Position numbers and translations under genes: made by a program. This document shows, one piece after another, positions 53,445 through 62,973 of a stretch of 64,000 nt of DNA. The DNA lies in the NCBI RefSeq assembly GCF_023913755.1, contig NZ_JAMXBJ010000042.1, positions 62,001 to 126,000 on the forward strand, in the 5' to 3' direction. Source of the stretch: Pseudarthrobacter cellobiosi. Its GTDB lineage: Bacteria > Actinomycetota > Actinomycetes > Actinomycetales > Micrococcaceae. The stretch's first letter is position 1. Every line of letters begins with the position of its first letter. The notes below the pieces were generated by a model. That model was not told where the DNA came from and made no database searches. It saw only the letters and a program-made list of their open reading frames with translations.

Positions 53445-55148
53445 TTACCCGCAGTATGCGCCGGTGGAGGCGCTGTGCACGAGTTTGGCGTACTTTGCGA
53501 GCACGCCCTTGGTGAACTTGGCCGGCAGTGGCTCCCAGCCGATCTTGCGGGACTCGAGCTCAGCTTCGTCCACCAGCAGGTCGAAGGTCCGTGCTGCGAT
53601 GTCCACACGGATGCGGTCCCCGTCCTTGACGAAGGCGATGGGGCCGCCGTCGACAGCTTCAGGGGCGACGTGGCCGATGCACAGGCCCGTGGTGCCACCC
53701 GAGAAGCGCCCGTCCGTGAGAAGAAGGACGTCCTTGCCGAGGCCTGCGCCCTTGATGGCGCCGGTGATGGCGAGCATTTCGCGCATGCCGGGGCCGCCCT
53801 TGGGGCCTTCGTAGCGGATGACCACCACGTCGCCCTTGTGGATGGCGCCGTTGTCCAGCGCGTCGAGTGCGCCCTGTTCGCGCTCGAAGACGCGGGCGGT
53901 GCCTTCGAAGACGTCGGCGTCGAAGCCTGCGCTCTTGACCACAGCACCTTCGGGCGCCATGGAGCCGTGCAGGATGGTGATGCCGCCGGTTTTGTGGATG
54001 GGGTTGTCCATGGCACGGAGGATCTTGCCGTCCAGGTCCGGCGGGTTGATCGCGGCGAGGTTTTCGGCGACGGTCTTGCCGGTGACCGTGAGGCAGTCGC
54101 CGTGCAACAGGCCGGCGTCGAGCAGTGCGCGCATGATGACCGGCACGCCGCCGATCTTGTCGACGTCGGTCATGACGTAGCGGCCGAACGGCTTCAGGTC
54201 GCCCAGGTGCGGGATCCTGTCGCCGATGCGGTTGAAGTCCTCAAGCGTCAGCTCAACCTCAGCTTCGCGGGCGATGGCCAGCAGGTGCAGGACCGCGTTC
54301 GTGGAACCGCCGAAGGCCATGGTGACAGCAATGGCGTTCTCGAAGGCCTTTTTGGTCATGATGTCGCGGGCGGTGATGCCGAGGCGCAGCAGGTTGACCA
54401 CGGCTTCGCCGGACTTGCGCGCAAACTGATCACGACGGCGGTCTGCCGAGGGCGGGGCGGCGGAGCCGGGGAGGGACATGCCCAGGGCCTCGCCGACGCA
54501 GGCCATGGTGTTCGCGGTGTACATGCCGCCGCACGCGCCTTCGCCGGGGCAGATGGCGCGCTCGATGCGGTCAAGGTCACCCCTGCTCATCTTGCCGGCG
54601 GCGCAGGCGCCCACGGCCTCGAAGGCGTCGATGAGGGTGACTTCCTTTTCTGAGCCGTCCTCCAGCTTGACCCAGCCCGGCATGATGGAACCGGCATAGA
54701 CGAACACGCTGGCCAGGTCCAGGCGGGCGGCTGCCATGAGCATGCCCGGCAGGGACTTATCACAGCCGGCCAGGAGGACCGAGCCGTCGATGCGCTCGGC
54801 CTGCATCACGGTTTCCACGGAGTCGGCAATGACTTCGCGGGAGACCAGGGAGAAGTGCATGCCGTCATGGCCCATGGAGATGCCGTCCGAGACGGAGATG
54901 GTGCCGAACTGCATCGGGAACCCGCCGGCGGAGAAGACACCTTCCTTGGCGCTCTGGGCGAGACGGTTCAGGGAGAGGTTGCAGGGAGTGATTTCGTTCC
55001 AGGAGCTTGCCACGCCGATCTGGGGTTTGGCGAAGTCATCGTCCCCCATACCCACAGCGCGGAGCATGCCACGCGCGGGGGCCGCATGAATGCCGTCGGT
55101 AACCACCCGGCTGCGGGGCTTGAGGTCCACTAAATGTGATGGTTGCAT
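53445..55148 (-). CDS. ilvD: Dihydroxy-acid dehydratase
   Basis: 567 aa from ATG 55148 with GGAGGAAAGAT upstream. Fe-S enzyme of branched-chain amino acid synthesis (dihydroxy-isovalerate to keto-isovalerate). Cysteine ligands lie in [22 protein letters not shown] and the [12 protein letters not shown] region; DGRFSGGT and the C-terminal block are conserved. Length is standard. A housekeeping gene, so the Tn402-like copy B immediately beyond its 3' end marks the edge of acquired DNA. Confidence 0.96.
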   Translation of the reverse strand: MQPSHLVDLKPRSRVVTDGIHAAPARGMLRAVGMGDDDFAKPQIGVASSWNEITPCNLSLNRLAQSAKEGVFSAGGFPMQFGTISVSDGISMGHDGMHFSLVSREVIADSVETVMQAERIDGSVLLAGCDKSLPGMLMAAARLDLASVFVYAGSIMPGWVKLEDGSEKEVTLIDAFEAVGACAAGKMSRGDLDRIERAICPGEGACGGMYTANTMACVGEALGMSLPGSAAPPSADRRRDQFARKSGEAVVNLLRLGITARDIMTKKAFENAIAVTMAFGGSTNAVLHLLAIAREAEVELTLEDFNRIGDRIPHLGDLKPFGRYVMTDVDKIGGVPVIMRALLDAGLLHGDCLTVTGKTVAENLAAINPPDLDGKILRAMDNPIHKTGGITILHGSMAPEGAVVKSAGFDADVFEGTARVFEREQGALDALDNGAIHKGDVVVIRYEGPKGGPGMREMLAITGAIKGAGLGKDVLLLTDGRFSGGTTGLCIGHVAPEAVDGGPIAFVKDGDRIRVDIAARTFDLLVDEAELESRKIGWEPLPAKFTKGVLAKYAKLVHSASTGAYCG

Positions 55149-55230
55149 ATCTTTCCTCCGGTGTTGATTTGAAGCTACGTATCGCTCTGAACGCGTTGGG
55201 CAATGGGACGCGTCGAGGTTATGGGCAGTG

Positions 55231-56106
55231 TTAGGGGTTGCAGCAGTTGCAAAAACGCGGGTCGGCGCGTGGTGGGTCAGTTACGTCGCGGGTGGAGCGG
55301 TGCCCGCAGGTGAGGCATCCATGAATCTCGGCGCGGGTCTCGCTCGTTGGCTCGCCGCAGCCCGTGCACGGGAGTCCTGCCACTCGCTCCACTTTCCAGA
55401 ATCCCGGGGTGTCGCAGGACGGACATCTGGAGCGAAGTTTCTGTGCGAGGTTTTCGGCCGCGAGACGGATGGTTTCCATGCGCGTCGGATTGGCATTGGC
55501 GCGCATGTCGGTCTCGAGAAAAACCTTGCCGTTGGCCGATCGGGCCAGCGCCCTCGAAAAGGCGAGCTCCAGCTCGGGCCAGGCGGCGATTCCTTTATGC
55601 ATGCGGGGGTCGTGCTCGCCGTCCGGGCGAACGACCAGGTGGTGTTCGGGGAACTTCGATTCGCGGGCGAACGTTTGGGCCTCCGCCCAGTCCGCGGTCA
55701 GCAGGTGGAAGAAGTTCGTCTTGCCTTCGGCTGTTCCAACGACCTCCAGTTCGCGCTCACTGTCGATCCAGATCATGAGTTCGATGTTCCAGGGGAACAT
55801 CCCCATGGCCGGATCCGGGCCAAACGAGCCCTCGTTGGCGATACCCAGCGGCAAACCCGACAATTCCATGCCCACCTGCGCCTTCTTGCGCGCAGCCTCG
55901 AGCTGTGAGCCGGCGCGGGGGACCTCGCGGGTGAAAGTACCGAGCAGATCCGTGTCGTAGCCCGTGACGTGTTCGAGCCGGCAGCCGAGCGCACGCTCGA
56001 GCACCGGGACGATCACCCGCTCCTTGCCATGCTGGGTAAGCAGAGAAATCCGTTCACCGGAATAGACGGAAGGCGGGGTTGAATTGCCGGACTCAGTGCT
56101 GATCAC
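55231..56106 (-). CDS. DUF6671-like protein with C-terminal zinc ribbon
   Basis: 291 aa from a GTG at 56106 with AAAGG upstream. The N-terminal two thirds ([46 protein letters not shown]) match a group I associate with DUF6671. The last about 80 residues hold four Cys pairs (CPSC, CTGCG, CLTCG, FCNCC), a likely zinc ribbon. Soluble. Divergent from the sbtA-like gene, with 352 bp between them. Function unknown. Confidence 0.75.
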   Translation of the reverse strand: MISTESGNSTPPSVYSGERISLLTQHGKERVIVPVLERALGCRLEHVTGYDTDLLGTFTREVPRAGSQLEAARKKAQVGMELSGLPLGIANEGSFGPDPAMGMFPWNIELMIWIDSERELEVVGTAEGKTNFFHLLTADWAEAQTFARESKFPEHHLVVRPDGEHDPRMHKGIAAWPELELAFSRALARSANGKVFLETDMRANANPTRMETIRLAAENLAQKLRSRCPSCDTPGFWKVERVAGLPCTGCGEPTSETRAEIHGCLTCGHRSTRDVTDPPRADPRFCNCCNP

Positions 56107-56458
56107 AACTGACCTTTCACTCCAGGGGGAACGACTGGGAACCGCAGGTTTGCGGGATGAGTGGCACATCCGGTGACGGCTGCTGCTCCTGCAATTCTCC
56201 TCACCCCATGCCGACGTTTTCACAGCACACCTGTCATGTGCACGCGATGAGGTGGAAAAGTCCCTGTGGCCGTCCCGCAACCGCAGATGTTACGTGCCAG
56301 AATACATGAAGTTTGTCTCATGAATCATATAGCGTGTATTAATGGCACTGCCGGCATACCGGTGGCGTCGAACGGATTACAGCCAAACGATGCCAGGTAC
56401 GGGCCGTTGACCGCGCTCCGGTTTCACAACAGCCGGAAACGAACAAGAGAGTCACCGC
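56107..56458. other. 352-bp divergent intergenic region before sbtA
   Basis: AT-rich relative to its surroundings; holds the predicted sbtA promoter at 56313-56342 and CATGAA/TTCATG-like half-sites around 56305-56330. No gene seen. Confidence 0.4.
56313..56342 (+). promoter_or_regulatory. Promoter candidate of sbtA-sbtB
   Basis: TTGTCT, an 18-bp spacer, TATTAA. It leaves a leader of about 110 nt before the sbtA start. Confidence 0.4.
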
Positions 56459-57403
56459 ATGATCGATCCCATCATCCTTTTCTTCCTGCTTGGCGCCACG
56501 GCGGGCCTGCTGCGTTCGGAGTTGCGGCTACCGGCTGCGATCTACGAGTTCGTTAGCATCGTGCTGTTGCTGGCCATCGGCCTCAAGGGCGGTATCGAAC
56601 TGGCCAGGCAGCCTTTCGGCAGCCTGCTGCCGCAAATGCTGGCCGTGGTGGCGCTGGGCTTTTTCCTTTCACTGGCGGCCTTCCCCGTGCTGCGCTACCT
56701 GGGCCGCTTCAAACGCGCGGATGCAGCTTCCCTCGCCGCCCACTACGGCTCGGTGAGCGTAGGCACCTATGCCGTGGTGGTCGCCTATCTCGGCAGCCGC
56801 CAGATCGCGTTCGAAGAGCACATGCCCCTGCTTCTGGTGCTCCTGGAAGTGCCGGCCATCATTGTGGGAATTGTCCTCGCGCGGGGCCTCTCACGCGAAA
56901 CCCGGTGGAGGTCGGTCGCCCACGAGGTTTTCCTGGGCAAGAGCATTGTGCTGCTACTGGGCGGGCTGCTCATCGGCTGGGCAGCCGGGCCGGACGGGCT
57001 GTCGTCGATCGAGCCGTTGTTCTTCGATCTCTTCAAGGGGATCCTGGCCCTTTTTCTTCTGGAGATGGGGCTGATCACCGCGACACAGGTAGGAAGCCTG
57101 CGCCGGTACGGGCCATTCCTGATGGCCTTTGGAATTGGCATGCCGCTCTTTTCCGCCCTGGTGGGGACCGGGCTAGGGTGGGTCCTGGGCCTCTCCATAG
57201 GCGGTACGGCCGTTCTTGCGACACTGGCGGCGAGTGCTTCGTACATCGCGGTCCCGGCGGCCATGCGCATCTCCGTACCCGAGGCCAATCCCACCCTGTC
57301 GCTGGCAGCCTCGCTGGGGATCACATTCCCGTTCAATGTACTGTTTGGTATCCCGATCTACCATGCACTGGCCGTGTGGGCACATACTTTCGCGAAAGGA
57401 TGA
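56459..57403 (+). CDS. sbtA: Sodium-dependent bicarbonate transporter (SbtA-like)
   Basis: 314 aa, ten predicted helices in two inverted halves. Begins MIDPIILFFLLGATAGLLRSE, and has LPAAIYEFVSIVLLLAIGLKGG and AHYGSVSVGTYAVVVAYL (helix-break ion site), answered by LAASASYIAVPAAMRI in the second half. This is the SbtA family, high-affinity Na+/HCO3- importers known from cyanobacteria. Overlaps the PII-like gene by 4 bp (ATGA). In a heterotroph it would supply bicarbonate for carboxylases or pH control. Confidence 0.9.
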   Translation: MIDPIILFFLLGATAGLLRSELRLPAAIYEFVSIVLLLAIGLKGGIELARQPFGSLLPQMLAVVALGFFLSLAAFPVLRYLGRFKRADAASLAAHYGSVSVGTYAVVVAYLGSRQIAFEEHMPLLLVLLEVPAIIVGIVLARGLSRETRWRSVAHEVFLGKSIVLLLGGLLIGWAAGPDGLSSIEPLFFDLFKGILALFLLEMGLITATQVGSLRRYGPFLMAFGIGMPLFSALVGTGLGWVLGLSIGGTAVLATLAASASYIAVPAAMRISVPEANPTLSLAASLGITFPFNVLFGIPIYHALAVWAHTFAKG

Positions 57404-57711
57404 AACCGATGCAAAGGCATACACGCAAGCTATTGACCGTCGTCACCGAAGCAGCCCTTGAGGCCACTCTCACCCGTGAGATCGACCGGCTCAATGCTCA
57501 CGGATACACCATCACCGATGCCCGCGGCAAAGGCCACCGGGGCGTCCGCAGTGCCGGCTGGGAGGCGAACAGTAACATCCGCATTGAGGTGGTGTGCGAC
57601 GAAGAGACGGCCAGCGCAATTTCCGCCTACCTTCAGGAGCACTATTACGAGGACTACGCCATGATTCTGTTCGTGAGTGACGTCGACGTTTTGCGCCCGG
57701 AGAAATTCTGA
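57400..57711 (+). CDS. sbtB: SbtB-like PII-family regulator
   Basis: 103 aa from ATG 57400 overlapping the sbtA stop. Ferredoxin-like PII fold: KLLTVVTEAALEATLTREIDRL as TVVTEAALEATLTR, HGYTITDARGKGHRG (T-loop base), IEVVCDEETASAI and a final VLRPEKF. In cyanobacteria SbtB binds cAMP/AMP/ADP and gates SbtA. No C-terminal Cys pair (redox clip) is present. The strict coupling indicates the same regulatory partnership. Confidence 0.88.
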   Translation: MKPMQRHTRKLLTVVTEAALEATLTREIDRLNAHGYTITDARGKGHRGVRSAGWEANSNIRIEVVCDEETASAISAYLQEHYYEDYAMILFVSDVDVLRPEKF

Positions 57712-57776
57712 CCCTGATCGGGCGCTCGCGCCGGACCGATGCAAAGGAGTCAATGGATGCCCCGAGTGCCGTGGCT

Positions 57777-58259
57777 TCAGCTCCGAGGACGCACCACCAG
57801 GACGGGGCAGGCCGCATGCCGGACGCACTGGTCACTTACGGAGCCGAGCAACATCCCGGCGAGACCGCCGTGACCGCGCGATCCGACAACCAGCATGCGG
57901 GCGTTTCGTGAGATGTCAATGAGGCTCTTGGCTGCGCTGGAGTGAACGGCTCTGTAGCTAATGGGGACCATGGGGTATTTGTCGAGGGTGATGCGTGCAT
58001 CCTGCACGAGCTCCTCATATACGGCCGCTGCGTACTCATCAAACGACGACACGTACCCGAACTCCCAATCGGGCGGCCGCGGGGCAGTGGAGAGAGACCA
58101 GGCCCGCACGAGGACGATGACGACAGCGACCTGCAGCTCGTCCGCGAGCCCAAGAGCCGTGGCCAATGCATAATCTGCACCGTCAGATCCATCGTGCCCT
58201 ACGACGATGCTGTTGCCCGGTGCCGGATTCAGTCCATCAACCGACTTTTCATGGCTCAC
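57777..58259 (-). CDS. Universal stress protein (UspA type)
   Basis: 160 aa, one Usp domain. SIVVGHDGSDGADYALATAL at the start and VVGSRGHGGLAGMLLGSVSD near the end give the G-2x-G-9x-G-S ATP-binding signature. Cytoplasmic. Its start overlaps the stop of a second stress-type gene by 11 bp. Convergent with sbtB, with a 65-bp gap. Confidence 0.9.
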   Translation of the reverse strand: MSHEKSVDGLNPAPGNSIVVGHDGSDGADYALATALGLADELQVAVVIVLVRAWSLSTAPRPPDWEFGYVSSFDEYAAAVYEELVQDARITLDKYPMVPISYRAVHSSAAKSLIDISRNARMLVVGSRGHGGLAGMLLGSVSDQCVRHAACPVLVVRPRS

Positions 58260-58779
58260 TGATGGTTCTCCATGCTGTCGGAGGTCGCAACAACGCCGGT
58301 TGCCGGCAGGCGATGGCCCCGCGGCCGAGGGCCAGGCGATTCACTGCTGAGGCAATGCGACGGGTCCGCCCGGACTCAGAGCCGCCGCCCCGGTAGGTCA
58401 TCAGGACAGTTTCAAATGTGACTCCGGTGTGGTCCAGGGCCTGGTGCGCGAGGCGCTCCAATCGGAGCACCTCCTGTTGCCTGCGTGCGATGACGGACCG
58501 GACCAGGGCGGCGTCGGTTGTGAAGCCCAAACGGGGCCGGGCGAGAGCGATCAGCAGGCGGGCACCGGCGCTGCGCGCCTGTGCGGCCGCCGCGACCAGA
58601 ATGTCTGCGGCGTCGGACTCGGCCACGACGACGAGATGCACCGGCCCTGCGGAATCCGCAGTGGTGGCGGGAACACCGGCTGGAGGTGGCGGTCTGACAT
58701 GTGCCTCTCGATTATTCAAGAGCGAGCTCCTTCCAGACCGACTCAGCTCGGCCGTGCCGAAGACACTCCGGCCGGCCAT
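58249..58779 (-). CDS. Usp-like protein lacking the ATP-binding motif
   Basis: 176 aa from ATG 58779 (AGGTGG close upstream); a TTG at 58812 is an alternative. After a 40-residue polar leader the domain looks Usp-like (VHLVVVAESDAADILV, ARLLIALARPRLG) but no G-2x-G-9x-G motif is visible; the corresponding end reads GRGAIACRQPALL. Overlaps the intact usp gene, so the two are co-translated and may hetero-dimerise. Identification is moderate. Confidence 0.65.
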   Translation of the reverse strand: MAGRSVFGTAELSRSGRSSLLNNREAHVRPPPPAGVPATTADSAGPVHLVVVAESDAADILVAAAAQARSAGARLLIALARPRLGFTTDAALVRSVIARRQQEVLRLERLAHQALDHTGVTFETVLMTYRGGGSESGRTRRIASAVNRLALGRGAIACRQPALLRPPTAWRTISEP

Positions 58780-58849
58780 CCCGCCACCTGATGCAGGTAG
58801 CGTATGATTCAACTACTGAACTCAGATTAGCGAACTGTAGTTCATGTGT

Positions 58850-59188
58850 CTAGGGTTGGGAGGTGGATTCCGGGACGAGGACCGCGAGGAGTTCGTCCAG
58901 TTCGTGGCCGGCATCGAGGGGATGGCGGAGAGGACGACCGGTGGCGACGGTGTAGCTGTTGCGCCGTCCGGCACGGGTTCTGGTGATATAGCCGGCCTCC
59001 ACAAGGTCAGCAGTTATCTTTTGCGCAGCACGCTCCGTAACGCCCACCCGGGTGGCGACGTCGCGCATCCGGATCTGCGGATCGCGGGCGATAGTGAGCA
59101 GGACGTGGGCATGGTTGGTGAGGAACGTCCACTGCGTCTCGGCGGCGGCCCCGGCGGGTGTCCCTGAGTCAAAATCCTTGGTTGCCAT
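58850..59188 (-). CDS. Winged-helix (ArsR/MarR-like) regulator
   Basis: 112 aa from ATG 59188; a longer frame upstream is Arg-rich. WTFLTNHAHVLLTIARDPQIRMRDVATRVGVTERAAQ is the helix-turn-helix, visible as TNHAHVLLTIARDP and RDVATRVGVTERAAQ, with ITADLVEAGYITRTRAGRRNSY the wing. Such small regulators often control adjacent stress genes; it precedes the usp pair on the same strand and is divergent from terC. No SD found, possibly leaderless. Confidence 0.82.
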   Translation of the reverse strand: MATKDFDSGTPAGAAAETQWTFLTNHAHVLLTIARDPQIRMRDVATRVGVTERAAQKITADLVEAGYITRTRAGRRNSYTVATGRPLRHPLDAGHELDELLAVLVPESTSQP

Positions 59189-59290
59189 TTCAAGGACAAT
59201 AGTCCATCGGACCCGCAGGCGCCCGGTCGGCGGCCGGGAGCGCAGGGAAAGCAATCAGCCAGTTTCAGTTGATGACAAGAAAGGCCACCA

Positions 59291-60295
59291 ATGCTCGAAG
59301 TCAGTGTACTTCGCTGGACTATCACCATCGGACTTATTCTCGGGCTGCTCGCCCTGGATCTTGGACTGGCTGCCGCACGGCCGCACGTCGTGAAGTTCCG
59401 CGAGGCCGCAATTTCATCGATTCTCTATATTGCCGTGGCCATTGCCTTCGGACTGGTCTTCGCAATGCAGGTGGGCTGGGACTTCGGCGCAGAATACTTC
59501 GCGGGTTATATCGTCGAGAAAAGCCTCTCCATCGATAACCTCTTCGTCTTCGTGATCATCATGTCGACCTTCGCCGTCCCCGAGAAGTACCAGCAGAAAG
59601 TCCTGATTTTCGGCATAGCACTGGCCCTGGTCCTGCGGGCGATCTTCATCGCCCTGGGCGCAGCACTGCTCCAGCTGTTCTCCTTCATGTTCCTGATCTT
59701 CGGCCTGATCCTGATTGTGACGGCTGTGCAGCTTTACCGGCACCGCAACGCCGACCCGGATGTCCATGACAACGTGCTGGTCCGTGTGGCCCGCCGCGCG
59801 CTGACCGTCACAAAGGACTACGAGGGCGGGCGGATGTTCACGCGCAGCGCCGGCCGTAGGGCAGTGACGCCCCTGTTTATTGTGCTGCTCGCAATCGGCA
59901 GCACCGACCTGCTGTTCGCGCTCGACTCAATCCCGGCTATTTTCGGTATTACCGCCGAACCGTATATTGTCTTCACCGCCAATGCCTTCGCCCTGCTAGG
60001 GCTGCGGGCCCTGTTCTTCCTCGTTAAGGGGCTTCTGGACCGCCTGGTCTACCTCTCCACAGGTCTGGCGCTTATTCTGGCATTCATCGGCGTGAAACTT
60101 GTTCTGCACTGGGGGCACGGCATCGATGGCCGCGTGCCGGAGATCAGCACCAACATCAGCCTCATCGTCATCGCAGTCATCCTGACAGTGACCACAGTCG
60201 CAAGCCTGATCAAGGTCCGCAGGGACCCCACCGCACGCGCCCACTCCGGCTCGCTGACAGCGGCGGACCCGTCCGATTCAGACCGGACCGGCTGA
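59291..60295 (+). CDS. TerC family integral membrane protein
   Basis: 334 aa. TerC/Alx family with about nine helices: EKSLSIDNLFVFVIIMSTF (metal-site acidic/Asn residues) and GSTDLLFALDSIPAIFGIT are the two signature repeats. Characterised members export manganese or mediate tellurite resistance and protein metalation. AAAGGCC lies before the ATG. No yybP-ykoY type riboswitch structure was seen in the short leader. Followed by an insertion element. Confidence 0.92.
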   Translation: MLEVSVLRWTITIGLILGLLALDLGLAAARPHVVKFREAAISSILYIAVAIAFGLVFAMQVGWDFGAEYFAGYIVEKSLSIDNLFVFVIIMSTFAVPEKYQQKVLIFGIALALVLRAIFIALGAALLQLFSFMFLIFGLILIVTAVQLYRHRNADPDVHDNVLVRVARRALTVTKDYEGGRMFTRSAGRRAVTPLFIVLLAIGSTDLLFALDSIPAIFGITAEPYIVFTANAFALLGLRALFFLVKGLLDRLVYLSTGLALILAFIGVKLVLHWGHGIDGRVPEISTNISLIVIAVILTVTTVASLIKVRRDPTARAHSGSLTAADPSDSDRTG

Positions 60296-60310
60296 CCAGG
60301 CACATGAACT

Positions 60311-61395
60311 TGTTGGTCATCGGCGGAACAGTTTAGCGGCCGGCTGACACTACGTGCCCTGCTCGAGCAGCCGAATCCGGCTGGCCCCTTTCCGTCTCCG
60401 AGGGAATTCATGACCCACCCAAACGCTGCCCTCACACCGCGCCACCGGCTAAAGGTCGCCCGCCTCGTCGTCGATGACGGTTGGCCGATCAGCGAAGTTG
60501 CCGCCCGATTCCAGGTCTCGTGGCCCACGGTCAAGAGATGGGTCGAGCGGTACCGAGTAGGCCAGTCGATGCAGGACCGATCCTCGCGGCCACACCACTC
60601 GCCGAACAAAACCAGCGCGAAGACCAGTCGTCGATGCATCACCCTTCGTTTGCGTCTCCCCGAGGGGCCCGTTCAGTTGGCTTTCCGTTTGGGATTGCCC
60701 CGTCGACGGTTCACCGCATCCTCACCTCGGTTCACCTGAACCACCTGTCGCATGTCGACCGTGCTACCGGTGAACCGATCCGTCGATACGAGCATGACCA
60801 CCCCGGCTCCATGATCCATGTAGATGTGAAAAAGCTCGGCAACATCCCCGACGGCGGAGGCTGGCGCTACGTTGGCCGCCGACAAGGCGAGAAGAACCGC
60901 GCCAAGACACCCGGCAAGCCGCGCAACAAACACAGTGACCCACTTCTGGGCTACGCCTACGTCCACACCGTCATCGACGACCATTCCCGCGTCGCCTACG
61001 CCGAAATCCATGATGACGAAACCGCCCAAACTGCCACAGCGGTGCTCGTTCGCGCTGTCGAGTGGTTCAACCAGCGGGGCATCACCGTCGAGCGCGTTCT
61101 GTCTGACAACGGTGGCGCCTACCGCTCACACGTGTGGCGGGACACCTGCGCCGAACTTGAAATCAAGCACAAGCGCACCCGCCCGTATCGCCCACAGACG
61201 AACGGCAAGATCGAGCGCTTCCACCGCACACTGGCCGACGGCTGGGCCTACGCCCGCTGCTATACCTCCAAGGCTGAGCGTCGTGGGGAGCTACATGGCT
61301 GGCTGCACTACTACAACCCTCACCGACCCCACACCGCATGCGGCAGCCAGCCGCCCTTCTCACGATTGATCAACGTGTCCGGTCAGTACATCTAG
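60311..61395 (+). mobile_element. IS481-type insertion element, inactivated
   Basis: About 1.08 kb between terC and the SDR gene. Candidate ends TGTTGGTCAT (60311) and GGTCAGTACA (ending 61390) are only weakly inverted; no target duplication was identified. Carries one transposase gene with a frameshift. Ends are approximate. Confidence 0.65.
60410..61395 (+). pseudogene. IS481 family transposase, frameshifted
   Basis: Begins MTHPNAALTPRHRLKVARLV and VSWPTVKRWVERYR (HTH). At about 60692 the frame breaks (FRLG then LPRRRF); one missing base in TTTGGGATTGCC restores GIAPSTVHRILT. The rest, with the rve DDE core (MIHVDVKKLG, VLSDNGGAYRSH, PQTNGKIERFHRTLADGW), is in the frame ending at 61395. 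So the transposase is split, by mutation or sequencing error. Confidence 0.85.
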
Positions 61396-62175
61396 CTACC
61401 CCCGGCCGATGAACGGCATCCCTGCGGCCGTGATCACCACCGAGCCCACACTGGCCGACGGCGGCATGCCTGCCATCAGGAGCACGGCACGCGCGGCGTC
61501 CTGCACCGGGAACGTGGGCTCCACCCTGCGGCTGCCGTCAGCCTGCAGGGCGCCGGAGTCCACGCCGATGGTGCCCATAATGTCCGTGGCCGTGTTGCCG
61601 ATGTCGATCTGGCCGCAGGTGATGCCGAAGTCCCTGCCGTCCAGCTCGATGCTCTTGGTCAGACCCGTCATGGCGTGCTTGGTGACCGTATAGGCCACCG
61701 TCCGGGGCCGCGGCGAATGCGCTGCAATGGACCCGTTGTTGATGATGCGGCCACCCTGCGGCTCCTGGGATTTCATGGCCCGTACGGCAGTGGCGGCGCA
61801 GAGCATGGAGCCGGTCAGGTTCACCGCCACCACCGCGTCCCAGTCGGCCGCGCTGATTTCATCCACCGACGCGGCCGGGCCGAACACGCCCGCGTTGTTG
61901 AACAGGACGTCAACTCTCCCCCACTTTCCGAGAGCCGCAGCGAAAAGGCGCTCGACGTCGTCGGGCATTGTCACGTCGCAGGGCACCGTCAGCGCCTGGC
62001 GGTGGCCGGCCGCGGACTCCAGCAGCGGAGCCTCACGGCGGCCGGCCAACACCACGCGGTACCCGTCGGCCAGCATGAGCCGCGCCACCGCCCTGCCAAT
62101 CCCGGAGCCTGCACCGGTCACGACGGCGACCGGCGCCGGCCGGTGGGGTTGTACGGGCCGGTGGGTTGCAGTCAT
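61396..62175 (-). CDS. Short-chain dehydrogenase/reductase
   Basis: 259 aa. [16 protein letters not shown] (cofactor motif), NNAGVFGP, and the Ser-Tyr-Lys set ([18 protein letters not shown]). Classical SDR using NAD(P). Stop codon is adjacent to the transposase stop, so the IS abuts its 3' end; the C-terminus GMPFIGRG looks complete. Upstream on the same strand are the racemase-like and NCS1 genes, so it acts in that catabolic operon. Confidence 0.9.
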   Translation of the reverse strand: MTATHRPVQPHRPAPVAVVTGAGSGIGRAVARLMLADGYRVVLAGRREAPLLESAAGHRQALTVPCDVTMPDDVERLFAAALGKWGRVDVLFNNAGVFGPAASVDEISAADWDAVVAVNLTGSMLCAATAVRAMKSQEPQGGRIINNGSIAAHSPRPRTVAYTVTKHAMTGLTKSIELDGRDFGITCGQIDIGNTATDIMGTIGVDSGALQADGSRRVEPTFPVQDAARAVLLMAGMPPSASVGSVVITAAGMPFIGRG

Positions 62176-62202
62176 GGGGTCGCTCCTTGTTTTGATGGCG
62201 GG

Positions 62203-62946
62203 CTAAGGTGCAGCGGGCACTTCCGCTGCCGTTATGGGCCAGCCTATGACTGTCTTGGGCCGCGGGGTGGCGTAGGTCCGGACCTTTGAGGTGCTCAGCC
62301 GAAGCCGGACCAGCGATTCAGCGATGGTGACGGCAGCCGCCACGCCGTCCACCACGGGGACTCCGGCACGCTTCCGGATTTCCTCGTCCAGACCGGCCAT
62401 GCCGCCGCAGCCCAGGACAATAACTTCCGCCTTGTCCTCGCGGACAGCCAGCAGCGCCTGTTCGATGATGGCTTCCACCGCGCGCTCCGGCTCCTCCTCC
62501 AGTTCAAGGACGGCCATGCCGCTGGCCCGGACCGAGGCGCACCGGGCGTCGAGGCCGGCCAGCTTCAGCCGGTCCTCGATCAGCGGCACGGCCCGGTCCA
62601 GGGTGGTGATCACGGAGTACTTGTGGCCCAGGAACATCGCGGTGCTCGCGGCCGCCTCGGTGATGTCCACCACCGGAACGTCCAGGAGCTCCTGGAGCCC
62701 TTCGCGGCCGTGCTCGCCGTAGCCGGCCTGGATGACGGCGTCGTACGGTTCCGGGTAGTTGACCACGGCGTCCATCACGGCGATGGCCGCGAGGTAGCTT
62801 TCGAAGTTCCCCTCGCAGGAATCGGCACCGAAGCGGGGCGTGATTCCAATGATTTCCGTTCCGGGTGCCGCCACACTACGGGCCGAGGCGGCGATGGAGT
62901 CGGTCATGGACTGTGTGGTGTTGACGTTGGCCACAAGGATGCGCAT
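62203..62946 (-). CDS. Asp/Glu (hydantoin) racemase-family protein, one Cys only
   Basis: 247 aa. MRILVANVNTTQSMT, VIQAGYGEHGREGLQ, VPVVDITEAAA, VIVLGCGGMAGLDEE, VPVVDGVAAAV. The first catalytic-loop position has no Cys (AGYGEHG), whereas the second keeps it (LGCGG). One-cysteine versions can catalyse decarboxylation or one-sided reactions rather than racemisation. Operon NCS1 permease - racemase - SDR suggests use of an imported hydantoin or allantoin-like compound. Confidence 0.85.
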   Translation of the reverse strand: MRILVANVNTTQSMTDSIAASARSVAAPGTEIIGITPRFGADSCEGNFESYLAAIAVMDAVVNYPEPYDAVIQAGYGEHGREGLQELLDVPVVDITEAAASTAMFLGHKYSVITTLDRAVPLIEDRLKLAGLDARCASVRASGMAVLELEEEPERAVEAIIEQALLAVREDKAEVIVLGCGGMAGLDEEIRKRAGVPVVDGVAAAVTIAESLVRLRLSTSKVRTYATPRPKTVIGWPITAAEVPAAP

Positions 62947-62973
62947 GGTGCTTTCCCCTTTCGGGACAGTTGG

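Noticed and set aside
53430..54653. 407-codon plus-strand open frame
   Set aside because: Antisense shadow of ilvD.
59189..59290. Manganese (yybP-ykoY) riboswitch before terC
   Set aside because: The 102-bp leader lacks the conserved loop sequences and a paired multi-helix fold.
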